Assembly: GCA_011319805.1 (NCBI GenBank)
Contig: SJRY01000113.1
Span: 62,001-126,000 of the forward strand
Length of the DNA: 64,000 nucleotides
Direction: 5' to 3'
Origin: Macrocybe gigantea
Taxonomy: Eukaryota > Basidiomycota > Agaricomycetes > Agaricales > Callistosporiaceae
The translations under genes and the position numbers were made by a program. The notes under the pieces were generated by a model. It did no database searches, had not been told where the DNA came from, and saw only the letters and a list, made by a program, of their open reading frames with translations. The first letter of the stretch is position 1, and each line of letters opens with the position of its first letter. Shown here piece after piece: positions 33,819 to 46,857 of this stretch.

Positions 33819-34986
33819 CGCTTCCCGTCGTCGCAGGCGTGCAAGTCTCGTAAACGTGTCAGTTCAAAAAAAAAGGGCGAAAATCGAGTCAATCGATTGA
33901 AAGGCGGAAAGTCGAAGAACGTCCTATTTCTGCGGCGACGAGATGACGGGGGCTGGCATACCAGCGAGAAAGAAGAAAAACAAAAAGACCGAAAAAAAAT
34001 GCTCATTTGTGCCCTCGTCGATGAGGGCATATAAGGTCTCGGGGACAACTTGGCCCTGAACGCGCACGAAGCGCGATGCCTTGAGTTGCCCTTTCATCAT
34101 ACCTCGTCCCTAACCATACAGAGTGAAAAGTCTGGGCCTACTGCACGTGTCGAAGGTCCTATTCGCGATAGGTTCCCTTGCTGTTGGCGCTGGGCAGTGC
34201 TTGAGCTCAGCCCATGCATCGCTGCCAGGCAAACCGACATGACGTTGCGAGAAGAGCACATCGACGGCCCTCATCCGGTTCCACTGAGCACAACATTCTG
34301 GCCGGCGCTCTCTAAGGAAAGACACGAATCCTAGCATTTTTTTCTCCCCATTCTCGAGATAGCGGGAAAGACGCTTGATCGGCGAAAATGCCGCGTGGCA
34401 GCCTGCAATGCGTGTTGATCTGCGAAGTGTAGGTTCCAGCAGCGATTAGGGAAGTCAATGTGCATCACGAAGCCAGGTCAGCCTGCTAGTGGCACATAAA
34501 CATATTCCTGTGATGAACGCACCCTGTGAGATCGACACGAGCCCTCGTTCGAAACTTCTCGCGTCGAGCTAGCGCTGGGCTACGTCTGACATGTGGTCGA
34601 TTTCATTCCCCATCCTGTTGTTCGGAAGGCGTGATATTCTGAGGATGGGGATAAAGACGGACACCGTCTGCGGTTACATAGCTGCAGAATGAATTCCACA
34701 CTTTCCACGCTTTCCACGTGGGCGAGTGAGGTAACGCCTGCGTGCAGGACTTTGTTCTCTATATGGCAGCTTGGACGGAGAACTCTGGTTATGAGACAGT
34801 GCGGGACGCCCAACATCATCGTCATCGAGGGTTCATCGAAGCATTGCATTATACACATACACTACATATCATAAAAATCCACAGGCCTCGAAAATGAAGA
34901 TAAAGATAACTGCACATGTGAGATCACATACTCTGATGAAAGAGAGGAAAACATGCAAGGCAAAAAAAAAAAAACAACGCTGCTAA
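33819..34986. other. Intergenic 1.2 kb: DUF6533 promoter and Zn2Cys6 factor 3' flank
   Basis: Open frames such as 34050-34334 (+) and 34580-34858 (-) have no family resemblance. No repeat or RNA gene was seen. Confidence 0.45.
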
Positions 34987-37900
34987 TCAGCTCGAAAAGT
35001 CCGGAACAGAGCCGCCCATGATACCGAACGAGTTTTGCATAAAGGAGAACCACCGCGTGTCGGCGTCCGACTCGGTCAAGAATCCGAAATCGCCCATGCC
35101 CAGCACAAGGCCGCTGGCACCCGGCGCCCCAGAGGAGGATGCGTGGAGACCAGGTTGCTCTGCGCCAGCAAACGGGTCGTAGCCGTTGTACACGAAGGGC
35201 CCAGGGGTCATGTTAAAGGCGGGAGGCGAGGTCACGTTTGAGTTTGACTCTCGCGGGAGCGCCATGGGGCCGCTCATTGCTGCCGCTGCCGTAGGCGAAG
35301 TCGTCGTCGATGGCGTCAGCGTGGCACTGTGAGCACTGCCCGTCAGGTAAACTCCCGCCATGGCGTTGTCATTATCATTGTCCTCCCGATGCCTCGCAGC
35401 CTGTGTGCGATCCGAAGGGAGGCTCCACCCGAACGACGTGTCTACCCGCGGCAAACCCGTCTCATCTTGCTGCGCGTGCCACCCAGACTGAGCCCCTGCT
35501 GGACGTGCACCAGCGCCGACAAGCGTGCTGGCCGAGTGGAACGTGCTGTTGCTGCCACCACTGGGAATGGCCTGCCCCGGAATCGTCAGTGGAGGCGCCG
35601 TCATCTTGGACAGTGTGCGATTCGCGAGGTAGTCCATGAAGCTCGAGTAGATCTCGCCGACCTGCTTGCCAGACGGGTGCGAACTCGCAAACGACATCCC
35701 CCCGGCCGTGTTAATATTCGCATTTGATGAAGACGAAGACGAGGAGAACGAGGGGATGTCGTGGTTCGGCGCCGCGGCAGAGTGGTGGAACGACAGTGGC
35801 ATGCCGGCCCCGCGGATATTGGGCGGGGACACAGGGTTAGACGAGGACGCCGCGGAAGCCGGCAACGCTAACGACTCGGGGTGGTGGTGCTGGTAGTGAG
35901 GAGCGAGGGCGGGCTGACGTTGGACATGGACGTCCCATTGACGGAGATCGGGTCTAGATACGGTGCGAGCGCCGGATCAACGTCGGCGACGGCCATGACG
36001 TTGATATTCGACGGGGATGACACAGACAGCGCTTGGGCGATATCTCCGTCCAACTGAGACGGCGAAGTCGAGCCTACCCCCGCGGAGGACCTCCGCTGCC
36101 ACCACTTCCACTGCTGCCACCCACCGAGGGAGGAGAAGGCGAATCAGTCACAGGGGACTGTTTGCAGCGCGATTTGCGCGCAAGAACGCGTGTCTGCCCG
36201 CCAAATATCGCGAGCTCGTGATCGAAATCGTCCCTAGGCATCTGCGGAGTTACTGAAGCAGGCGGAGAGGCGCCATTGGCATTGTTGTCGTTCGCCGCGG
36301 AGTGAGCAAGCGTTCTCGATACACCTGTAACTTGCGCGGGGAGAGTGGAAGAGTAGTACTGCGTGTAAGAGCGGACAGCTCTTTCTTTCAACTTTCGGAG
36401 CAGGCCCTGAGGTCCCGTCAGCGCTTAGGGATGGCAGATCCAAGTGTTACATGCCAACGCACCAATGCAATCCTGGCACGCTGGGACTGAACGGCCGTGC
36501 GCTCAAAGAGCTCCACAGCACGCCCGAGATCAAGCAGGGCGGCGGAAGCGATATTGGAGTTTGGCGAACGTGTCACCACCGTGCCAACGATGACCTACAA
36601 GGAACAAACAACACGGTTAAGACGCTTGGGGAAAAGAAAGCAAAGATTCACGAACAGCTGCAGAAAAGACGTGATACATCATGAACCACACACGCATCGC
36701 CATCTCGGCGCAGCGGTCAAACTGATGTGCCGAGGCTTTGATGATGACGGACGCGCATCGGTACGCAGTAAGGAAGGAGGGCGCGAATGGAGAGAGGAGT
36801 GGGTTGGTCGGGTGGTCGAGCATCGCCTGGGCAAAGTAGCTGCGGTGAAGATACAGCATGGCTAGAATGCAACACAAGGACACTAAGTACCTTGGCGACG
36901 GCTAGCAATTGCAAGTGGATACTCACTGACTGTGCGATGTTGGCTTGCATAGAATCCCTGGAGACTGAGCGAGCTGGAAAAATACTCTTGCTCACCGTCC
37001 TCGCGGAGAACGTAAGGCTTGAAGGACGTCGGGAAAGAGATTTCGCGGACTTTGCGATCGACATTGAGCACGGTGCCATAACTTAGCGTTTTAGCGATCA
37101 GCGTGGTCTCTACGACTGTGAGGAACATATCGCGGCTAAACGTGTACTTCATCTGCCAGACTATTTTTTGCTGAGTGGGTAGTGACAGAAGATAGAAGAA
37201 ACGACCTACATCCGTTTAGGATGTCGCCAGAGTCACTCAGCCCAGCTTCTTCATCTGTCGGAAACTCGCAGTCGACATAGTCAATGTTAATGGCAGGCGG
37301 ACGACCGAGTGCCAAACTCTGAGAATAGGCGCAATAAGTGCGGAACGCCCACGGAGGAAGGGAAGCTTACGTGAGATACGTCCGCGGCGAAGACTTCCCA
37401 GAATAGGGTGCGCCGTTTTTGGACTGTCTTTGGGTCCATGTTCCATCGTGCGCTGTCTCGGTCTGGGCGAAAAGTCAGATGAGCCGACTAATACAAGCAA
37501 AGCAACTCACGCAAGCCAATCTTAAGCAAAGATGATTTATGAATTAATGGACAAGCTCATCATTCAAACAGAGGCGTGCTCACACTTTGAGACAGTTTCG
37601 CAGCCAGACTCATCAAACACCACTAAGATGCACTAGTCAGAACGAATTTTAAGGGGAAAAAAACCAGTTACACGCACGGCACTGTCTCTCGAGTATTTTT
37701 TGCTGCCGAGCGTGTGATATGTCGCCATCAAGCCGATGGCTTGCACTGTCTCGAGCATGGGGTAGTCAAAGACGGAGCGCAAGGACAACGCCGCGCGGCC
37801 GAGGTGATAAAAGTGTTGTGCTTCGGTGTTGTACGGCGGCAGGTTGAGGTCGAGCAATGCCCCGAGCGCAAAGACGAAGAAGAGCATCGCGAGCGCATGC

Positions 37901-39105
37901 GGGCTCGTCGAGTCCACCGCAGCCTCCCCCGTGGCCGCCGTGCCGCTTCCCGAAGACTCGGACGCGCTACCCGGTGTCGAGTGCCGGTCCGTCTTTGGTG
38001 ATGCCGCCTCGGCGGCCGCGACACGTGCTTGCACTCTGGCTGTCGCGGCTCCATATACAGCTGGGATGAGCTGTTGCGTGAGCTCCTCGCGTTTGACGGG
38101 GCGGAAGAAAAACGCGGCGTGGAGGAGGTACGAGTCGGCGAGTGCGCAGGCGCGATCGTAAGATGGAAGAAGCGTCTCGAGCTGCTCGAGCGCGTCGGTG
38201 TTGGGGCGGTGCTTGGAAGTGAAAGGGAACAGGTCCGCGAGATGGGCGAGGGAGGGGTTCAACTCGACCGGGGGCCCTTCTTCCTCTGAATCGGTGCAGC
38301 TTTCGTCTTCTTCGCCAGCCTGCATGCGAGTTTGTGAGTTGATCAAGCTGGGAGCGGTTTGTTGGCACGAACCATCATGAGAGTCTGGTCAATGCACAGA
38401 TTTTTAGACGCAATTAGGGAGAAAAAGAAGAGGTCGGACGAACCTCTGAACCGGCGGATCGTCCGAAATACTTGACCTCGCCTGAATCTCCGAGCGTGAG
38501 CGTGCCGAGCGCGTCGATGGACTGCTTCGTGGCCGCGGCGATCTCGTCCTCCTTGGGCTGCTTGGCCTTGTGGGGCGCCTCGGGGCCGAACTTGATCTTG
38601 AGGAGCTCGTCGGAGAGCAGCGGGTGACGCTCGTCTGAAACGGTCGCGTGGAGGATCGCCAGCGCGTCCTCGAGCTGTCGAATGCGATGCGACATGTCTG
38701 AGATCTTGCGGTGCAGGTGTTCGGTGTCGGCGAGGATGAATCTACGGTTGGCGGTGAGTTGGATGCCGGATGGGAGGAAGTAAGAGAAGTGGAAAAAGCG
38801 TACCGCGTGCCCTGGCCTGCTGATAAGATGCCGCAAGGACAGATGCTCTCGCAGCCACGCCGACAGCAGGAGCTGCACGGCACCTTTTTATCGCATCGCA
38901 GCTTGAGGCGTCTGCACTCTGCGCACGAGAGTTCGCCTTGCGAGGATATAGATGTCAGCGGTCGTCGTGCATCGTTCTTTTTCCGCTCAGCAGGACACTC
39001 GAACACACCTCTGATACGCTTCAGCTCAATGTCCTTGAGTTCTTCCTCTGTGATCTTTCGCTGGGGCCTGCGAGCAGCAGCAGGCCGCGTCATGTCGGGC
39101 GGCAT
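34987..39105 (-). CDS. Zn(2)-Cys(6) fungal-type transcription factor
   Basis: The start at 39105 gives MPPDMTRPAAARRPQRK. After a first intron comes the binuclear zinc cluster CAECRRLKLRCDKKVPC...C...C (about 38820-38940), with the family's Cys spacing and the basic loop that contacts DNA. A predicted coiled coil follows (HRKISDMSHRIRQLEDAL), typical of the dimer linker. The middle region (SYLLHAAFFFRPVKREEL; LGRAALSLRSVFDYPMLETVQAIGLMATYHTL) matches the fungal-specific TF domain. The C-terminus is Ser/Pro/Asn-rich and ends SVPDFSS at 34987. More than ten introns are likely; not all were resolved. Nuclear regulator; targets unknown. It stands between the two orphan membrane-protein genes DUF6533 and DUF6534. 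Confidence 0.88.
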
Positions 39106-40521
39106 AGCTGATAGGTTTTGCTAAGAACGGAGAGATGAGTCTCTGGTTATAAAATTGAAAATAGGAGGAGGACATGCCCTCGGTGATTGCCCTCTCTCGT
39201 CTGGTATATTGAAGGTGCCTTTTCCCCATACCAGCGCCGGGAGCGCGGGGTACCAGCACAAATGGCCCCATGTGATCAGAGAGAAACATATCGATTACAT
39301 AACCACCTAAACCCTTTTCCCGACTGGCTATACGTCGCCGTCAGTCCTGACATTCGGCCGCGGTCATTGTACTTTTTGTCGTCGGTTGGCGTGGACGTCG
39401 ATGGCCTTTCGTACTCATACGGCGAATCGTGTGGCTCGTATTACACCGCGGCTTGTTACGCTCTGATTTACCTCCGAACCCCAGTTTGCGTGCAATTTAG
39501 GGGGTTGGGCATCACACCATTGCAATACATCCACCTAATAGAATAACATCGGACGTGAAATTGTCATTTAGACCTGCCTTGGACAGTAAGGGGCTCGACA
39601 GGGCGCTGGCCATTCCACCCAAAACCGCTCATCTACAAGGACCATACCATCCAGACCGTTTTCACTCCCGAATCCATCACTTGCACATCTGGCAACTTCT
39701 CTCCCGCGTATACCGCAAAAGAAAAGGAAACGAGATGACCAGAGGAGCAAACCGCGTACGTCCATTACCCGCACGTGTACTGTGAAAAGAAACGCATTGC
39801 ATGCCACTGCCATTGCTCTTTTTGACGTCTTTTTTTTCCCAAAGCGTTGACTCTGTTTCCTGTTTCATCCTATGCCCTAGGAGCAACCCCACCATTTGTC
39901 CATTCCATTCCCTATATCAGATCGCTATTATATACGTCTAGCTATTCCGACAAGTTGCCGCGCCACGATTACCTTTGACGGACCCGCTACATGAAGCAGT
40001 TGCTGCTTTGGATTTTCTCTCCACTGCTCTACTCCTCAGAGGTATAGCTTATCATTAAAGACTTGACTTCAAAGCAAGACTGCTCCGCGGCCAAGGGTGC
40101 AGCCCATGCAACCTCCTCCCTGCCGCTTCTTTTATAAACACGCGATCTCGTGCGGATCCTCATTCGCTCCCGCTTCTTCTCCCCCTCCAACCGTGCCTCC
40201 CTTCAATCGCGTCTTCTTGCAATTCACGCACCTCAGATAACAATTTAGTCAGAAGCAGCAGGAAGCAGGTCCTTAGCGCTTCTCGAATTTTCGCGCGCGG
40301 TTCTCGACGCGCATCTGGCCGCTGCCAGCGATGCCTGCGTTCGACTTCTTTTTTAACGACTTGCATCACGCCTTCCCCAGCGAGAGTGAGATTTATGTCC
40401 TGTCGTCCTTGAACACAACTCAAATTTTTTTTCTTTCTTCCATCCTCCTCTCTCCCGTTTCACCCTCTGGCTCTATCTGTCTGTCTCGCTCCAGTCTTGT
40501 CGTCGTTTGTGATCCACCATC
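39106..40521. other. Divergent promoter region, Zn2Cys6 factor and DUF6534 gene
   Basis: About 1.4 kb between divergent genes. A TATAAA lies near 40134 on the plus strand, followed by a long pyrimidine-rich 5' UTR-like tract up to the ATG at 40522. Open frames in it show no family. Confidence 0.5.
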
Positions 40522-42842
40522 ATGCCTTCTGAGTCTCTGCCTGTCGACGACACGTCCGTTGAGTTTTTTTTTTTCCTCTTATCTCGGGTTCGTTTTTGAG
40601 TGCCTGACGATGTGCCAGGATGGGTGCCGCCTTTATTGGCGTCGTAGTTGCTGGATTGTGAGCAGATCTCACTCCTGACCGATCCAAGGATTCACGCCAC
40701 TGACATATTCGCTCCATCAAGCCTACATGGCCGTACGCCTATCCTTTTTCCTAACTGGCGCGACATTGATCAGTGACGCCTGCCCGCAGTCTCTTGTGTC
40801 CAAGCATTCTACTACTTTCGCCATCAGCACGATGGATGCCTCCTCGTGTCGCTCGTACGCCGCGTTTGACAACTCGTCCTCACCCGCACTCACTATTCTC
40901 AATAGGTATCCGCCGTCATGATCTTTGACACGATTCACCAAGTCTTGATCACTCATGCAGGTATGTGCGACATCTCATTATCCCTAAGAACGAGGCGTCT
41001 CATGATTGGTCAAGTCTATTCATACCTTGTAACGAATTATGCAAATCCTGGCCAACTCGGCATTCTTGTCTGGTACCAAGTCTACCGTTCCTTCTCTTTG
41101 TATCTCTTCTTACTAAGACCTGGCTTCCAGGAGCCTGCTTGTGAGTCTGATGTCTTTCTTTATTCCATAAAGAGCCGACGATCTCTTTTACGTCGTTGTG
41201 CGTAGGTTGAGGTGCTCTTCAATGTGAGTTTCGTTTAGAAAAGGTGTGCTTTCGCGGCTGACAGCAAAATCTCCGAACCGAAAGGGCCTAGCAGCGCTTC
41301 TTGTCCAAGGGTACGTCATGCCTAGCCTTTCATACAAGGCTAATCTCATCTCCTACAGATTCCTCGCCATGAGGGTCTGGCTATGTGAGTCCGATGTCCC
41401 GCGACAAAGTCAACATTCTGACGGGACATTGCAATAGTGAGCAATCGGAACATCTGGCTTGCCGTTCCTGTCCTTGCCCTTGTAGCGGGCGAGTTCCGTA
41501 CGTCGTTTTGTCTTTCCCTTTGTGCCCGAATCCTGCCACTGACGTACGTGCTGGCAGTCTGCGTTCTGAGTGCGTATTTTCAAAAACCTTTACGCGATCC
41601 TCGTAAAAGCTTCGACTGACATGCTGCCTTTCGTCATGGTTTCATTAAGCATTCTTCGGGATGTCGTAAGTTGTTGTTTTTTTTTTGAAACGCGTGGACA
41701 TTCTTTTGATGAAACTCCTGTGGTCGATAGGCTCAAGCTCCGCACGTTCGAAGAGCTTGCGGGTTGAAGGCACGTTTCTTTTGTTCTTTGTTAAGCTTAG
41801 TCTTATCGTTCATATCAGGCCCTGTCGATTTCGGTCAATGCGCTCGCGGCAGCAGGCGATGTCCTCATCGCAGCCATACTCTGCACTCTGCTCCACCGTT
41901 CCCGAACGGGCTTCCAGAGGTGCGTTGCCACAGGTGGGCCCCGCTCTCAGGGGATACTGATGCTGCTCGAATGGCTAGATCGGATACCATGATCAACAGG
42001 CTTGTGAGGAGGCTTTGGCTTTGCTGGTGATTGTTCGCATTCTTGATAGACTCTTTCATAGATGATGTTCTCGGTCAACACTGGCGTACTTACAAGGTGT
42101 GCTTATTACGTAGACGTTCGATCTGCGGTCATTCTGAGTTACATCTTCCTATTTTGACAGTCTCTGCGCTATCGCTTCGCTCATTTCGGTACGCTTACCC
42201 ATCATGTCCTCAAGACAAAGACAAAGCCCACATGGGCCCTCCACAGATCACGGTTGCTGGCCAAACCTTCCTGTACATTGCATTCTTCTTCTGCATCGGT
42301 CGTCGTACGTATCGATTCACGTGCAAAAAAATGCCGACCCCCTACGTTCAACCTTTGACATCGGCAGTGTATTCAAATTCGCTCCTCGCAACTCTGAATG
42401 CTCGACGGATGATCCGAGGCGCAGCGAGCGGCGTGCAGAACACGAGCGACCACTTTTCGCTCTCCATCCGTGAATCTCCGAGGTCCGCCGTCTCGCCTTC
42501 CAAAGTAAGCGTCTTGTTCGTTTTTCGCACGATTGGCATGCCGAGCGCGAAGCATCCAACTCGAAAAAAAAAATGACTCGGAAACTGAACACTTCCGTTG
42601 TGTATCTAGCGGCCGACGAACATCTCGATCAAGATTGATACCACGAAGGAGTGCGTGCGCGACGCGGAGCAGGTTTCGGGGGACGAGAAGGTAGAGCCCG
42701 AGTTGATGTTGGTGAGTCTTCGGAACATGATCTCGTCCTTTTTTTCTGTTCTCTTCCCTCCGGAATGATTGATGATTGAACCCTTCTTTCTGGACAGACA
42801 TCGGATTCCGCGGTTTGCTTCCGGGATCTAGAGAAGGCATAA
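40522..42842 (+). CDS. DUF6534 multi-pass membrane protein
   Basis: Exons read MPSESLPVDDTMGAAFIGVVV, then an 11-nt microexon (40722-40732) that completes AGFLHGLSCVQAFYYF. Further exons give VMIFDTIHQVLITHAVYSYL, GQLGILVWSLLVEVLFN, LAALLVQGFLAMRVWLLS, NIWLAVPVLALVAGEF, SVNALAAAGDVLIAAILC, DTMINRLMMFSVNTGVLTS, FLYIAFFFCIG and SNSLLATLNARRMIRG, with a hydrophilic tail ending DLEKA. This is the layout of the DUF6534 family of basidiomycetes, with about seven membrane spans; the function is unknown and receptor-like roles have been suggested only by topology. About 14 exons; those in the 41.5-41.8 kb stretch are the least certain. Confidence 0.82.
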
Positions 42843-44397
42843 CAGCTCTGTTCGGATTGTGACAGAACAAACGAAATGCCTGTCCGAACTACGTCTCTCG
42901 AAGCGTTGTTCGTAGAAACAGATTTTGCACGCGGCGTGCTGCGCATGTCGTGATCGTGCTGGGGTCTCTTTCTTCTCTTTCTTTCTCCTTTCCGTTGTCG
43001 GTGCTGTTTATTTTCCCGGCCCGGTTAGTCTCTTTCTATTGTGCGTTCTTGGCGGAAACCCTGTGCTTTGTACTATCGGTAAAGATGTCGGATAGTAGGA
43101 AGAAAAAATATGCATTTTCTTTTTGGCTTCTTGGAATTGTAGAATTAAAATAAAACTGAATTTACTAAGATCGATTCTTGTCAGTGCTTCCGAAGTGGCG
43201 ACCTTCCTAGTACGCTGGTATCCTTACAAACTCGAGACTGGCGTAGCGCGGAGACCCTTTAATTCTTTAATGCTGTCCTGCCATAGCACTCGGAGTTGCC
43301 TGGGGTTCGGAGAGCTCTGGAGGCGATCGAGCGCCGCAGAGACTTGTATCGAGTCGTTAACATGATGTCGGACCACTGTAACCTCGCCTGCTTTACGGGG
43401 CGAGCCGAACTGAACAGAACCTGAACCGATTCACGGACGGGTGCGAACCGACCATTCGAGCTGTCGAGCAGTCCGGCGACGATGTGCACAAGCCGGTTAA
43501 TTATAGTGGGCATCACATCGAGCGACGGTAGCTTGTTAGGCCGCTGATGGCCGCTTTCCGGAGAGTCCAGCAATCGTATCAGCGTATCAGCGGCATGCCT
43601 GACATGCCGAGACGGACGGCGGGCGAGGAGAAAACTTTTGGCTTTTGTGGTGTATGTTGGATCGTCAATTGGCACCGTGTTGGAGCGATCCCGTGCCAAT
43701 TGACACCGAGGGTGATCGCGCCGGTTCTTGTTCTTGAAACGCGGAAAGCCGTCGTCCTTGTTCGGTGCCAATACCGGATCACTATTTTCGTTGGTGGGCA
43801 CACCCGACTACGAAGGAAAGGAAACAAAAAGAATAAACGCAGCACAATGCATTGAACTGGGAGGCGCCGTGCTTAAACGAGCATACTCCGGAGAAGATGA
43901 GCTGTACTGTTGCAATCCTTGCGTCAGCCGACGGAAGATGGCATGTGGTCTCACGCACCGCTAGAAAAGGAATCCTCAACCGATAGCGAGCATGCCCTTG
44001 CTAACCCGACGCTGGTTGCGCTCGCAAGCAACGTTCCTCGCTTCATAGCCGACTTGACTATGCTCACATTGGCATGGGCAGGGTCATGGGCGGAGATAAC
44101 TTAGGACAGAGAATGGGAAAGCCGGAACGTGCCATGCTCGGTTCAGTGGTCTATGTTCATTGCAATGCTGGCTTCTAAAGGCGAAGAAATTACAATTGGG
44201 CTACCCTTGGCGTGCAACGTGAATCGTCATACATCGTCTCCGTCCTGTTTTTCTTTTCGCATCTCTCCCCGTCGTAAGCCGAAAAGGTCATGAAGGCGGT
44301 GTCGGCGGAACTTTGACACTGGATGTAGTGTCGATGTCCGACCGTTTTTCGTCGTTTGCGCTATCTAGCTTGTAGGATTCCGTCTGCTCGAGAGGCG
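42843..44397. other. Intergenic 1.55 kb, convergent 3' ends of DUF6534 and MFS genes
   Basis: A 181-codon minus-strand open frame (43259-43801) has no recognised family. A perfect 12-bp inverted repeat lies at 43664-43704. No other gene was seen. Confidence 0.4.
43664..43704. repeat. Perfect 12-bp inverted repeat (GTCAATTGGCAC / GTGCCAATTGAC)
   Basis: Arms 43664-43675 and 43693-43704 are exact reverse complements with a 17-nt loop. A third GTGCCAAT occurs at 43765-43772. It may form a hairpin or be a binding site; it lies between the 3' ends of two convergent genes. Confidence 0.7.
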
Positions 44398-46248
44398 TCA
44401 TGAGTCATGAATCAGGAACACACGGATCCAGCTACAGACCTTTTCCACTGGGGGCGAATGTGTCGATGGTGCTCCTAGCTGACCATCCCATTCGTCGTCT
44501 TTCAGCGCTCGCCCGCTCATGCTTCTCAGCTTCCTTCCAAACACCAACAACACAATTCCTGCAGGTACGCCCGCACACGCGATACCAGCGAGGACCAGAC
44601 TCGCATTTCGCCCGCCCAAGTTTCGGTACATCGGCGTCGCGAAAGTGGGGAACCACGTCGAGAGTATGTTTCTGACGAACACGTTCGCAGCCAACGCCGA
44701 AGCCGAGAGCGTGGGATATAGGTCGATGTAGTAGTTGGACAGCGAGAGCTGGAGGAGCGTCATGCCCGCGCCGACGGGCACACCACTGATCAGGGGGACG
44801 ATGATGTGGACTTTACTGGAGTTGGACGCGAACGCGAACCAGAACATGCCGATGGGAACCATGGTGGCAGCGAGGATCACTCCAGGGAGACGCGCTTCTG
44901 GACGAAGCTTGGGATTGGGATGAGGGTTAGGCAAAGCAGCGTTTTGGGCGATGAGGCGGCGTTGGGCGGCTTCATAGGTTCGCTTGAAGTATCCAAAATA
45001 AAGTAGAACGCCTATGATGTTTCCTATCCACGGCGCGATGAAGGTGAGACCAGTCTGACCGAGTGATAGATGGTACGTGTTCTCATAAACATATGGATAG
45101 CCCTATTCAAAATTCAGAATGGACGAATTGAGAGTCAAGAGGAGATAACTGACTTCGAGTAAAATGAACAAAAGACCATAAATGAAGGCATGATATAACG
45201 AGGTCGTTAGGACTATAGGTTCAAAACATAACATGACTAAAAATGGGCGGTAAGCCAACAGCTTGCAAACGGAGGACGTGTACCCGCACCTATCGGCGTC
45301 AACAAAGCCTTTCCCCATAGTCCCTGTTTGCGTTCTGGTGGTAGGCCGTTTTCAGTCAATGCCTTTTCGCTGTCAAGCTGCTTGTTTGCTTTTCTCTCCT
45401 GTCTCTGCAATCTCCGTGCAATCGCCGACGGCTCCGTCTCCGGTAGGAACAAGACGGGTATACCTATGGCCGCACCCCAAATGCTGGTTAAACCCATGAT
45501 CCATCTCCAACTTAGATACTGGCCCATGTATGAACCTGGAACTGGACCGATGGTTGGCGCTCCTTGCAACACAAGAGTAAACAAGGCGACAAGAGGTCCC
45601 CGTTCGTCCGGCGTGAACATGTCCGAGAGCGAACCACCAAAATTAGAGAAGACCGCAGCTCCAAGGAACCCCGTGAGAAGACGACATATGAGGAGGGACT
45701 GGATGTTTTGAGATACGGCTGATCCAAGGGAAAATGCTGAAAACCCGACTGCAGAAGCGATATACACTGGTTGGCGACCATAAAGTTCACTAAGAGGAGC
45801 ACCGATGAGAGGGCCGATAGCGAATCCCTATAAAATAAAATTGTGACAAGGCGAGCAAAAATAGCGGCTAAGTAGCGTACAAAATTTACGAGGCCAACTC
45901 CCAAGGTGACGACAAAGCGCGAGACGTGAAATTGTTCTTGTATTTGAGATTGACCGCCAGACTAAGACGTCCTTTCAGGTCATGTCATGAAAGTTGGTGA
46001 TTGCTGATACGCACATAAAGAGTCGAACACATGTCACTGCGCACCGGTCAGAATGAAAATCCGGCTTCGATCAGCAGAAGTGCAACTTACATGGGTGCAA
46101 TCAGATTCCAGATGACCAAGGCGATGTACCACCGCTTCAGCGTACTCCATTTTCTTGGATTCTTGTCGCTGGGTAGCTCCGGCACGGCGGGCAACACGAT
46201 GGTTTTGGAGCTGGCTGAGGGTTCCGGCTGTTGTGAAGCAGATGCCAT
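44398..46248 (-). CDS. MFS transporter, DHA1-like drug/metabolite exporter
   Basis: The start at 46248 gives MASASQQPEPSA, a cytoplasmic tail, then KRWYIALVIWNLIAPM (TM1). Later exons read QEQFHVSRFVVTLGVGL, GFAIGPLIGAPLSELYGRQP (the conserved loop 2-3 motif), VYIASAVGFSAFSLGSAVSQ, LLICRLLTGFLGAAVFSNFG, DMFTPDERG and APTIGPVPGSYMGQYLSWRW (motif C-like). The C-terminal half includes LISGVPVGAGMTLLQLSLSNYY and LAGIACAGVPAGIVLLVFG, ending IHDS. This is the 12-TM proton-antiport layout of fungal DHA1 exporters. It is transcribed divergently from the aspartokinase, with which it shares a 938-bp promoter region rich in TTGCTC elements. A role in exporting the product of the 44-61 kb gene group is inferred. 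Confidence 0.88.
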
Positions 46249-46751
46249 AGCTAGACACTGCCGATCTAGACGACGGGAGAGGTATGGTTAAGCGGGTTGA
46301 CCTCAAAGGCCTGGCCGGAAAATTAGGAGTTTAAGGCGCAAGTTTTCTCTCGAAGGCGCGAAGGCGCGGGACATTACATACTGGCCTAGCCTCGTGCCAG
46401 TTTGCTTGGTCGGAAACTCAGCTCCATATAGAAGAGAGAAGTTCGGTTACGGGTGAGAGACGATAGGGAATGCAGAACCTTTGACAGTTGCTCCGTCAGC
46501 GTGGCTCTTGTTCAGGTTTGCATGCTTGCTCTCCAAACGGAGAAAGACGGCAAGCGAATGATGTGGTTCGCGCCGAATGATGCTCATTATCGGATAATCA
46601 TTCATCAGATTCTTGTCTGGGTATCGGTCGTAAATTGCTCTTGCTCCTTGCACTCACTTCGACGGCGGGGATACACGGTGGGCGCGGATGAAACCAGGAG
46701 ATCAACGCCCGCATGATTACATAGCCACCCAGTACTTGGTCCCCTTCAAAA

Positions 46752-46777
46752 TTGCTCACTGTGCTCAACCTTGCTCA
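46752..46777 (+). promoter_or_regulatory. Phased triplet of TGCTCA elements
   Basis: TGCTCA cores start at 46753, 46762 and 46772, that is 9 and 10 bp apart. This places all three on about the same face of the helix. The same arrangement occurs before P450-2 (61020-61045). Confidence 0.5.
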
Positions 46778-46831
46778 GACCTCTTGTCTCGTGAGCAGTC
46801 TAGGTCAGAGCGACATGTGCATTTCTCTAGT

Positions 46832-46857
46832 ATGCTCGTGCTGCTCAACTGTGCTGA
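46832..46857 (+). promoter_or_regulatory. Second, degenerate phased triplet of TGCTC elements
   Basis: TGCTC at 46833 and 46842 and TGCTG at 46852, again 9 and 10 bp apart, 80 bp downstream of the first triplet. Confidence 0.4.

Noticed and set aside
43259..43801. 181-codon minus-strand open frame
   Set aside because: It begins with GTG, has no recognised family, and contains the inverted repeat at 43664-43704.
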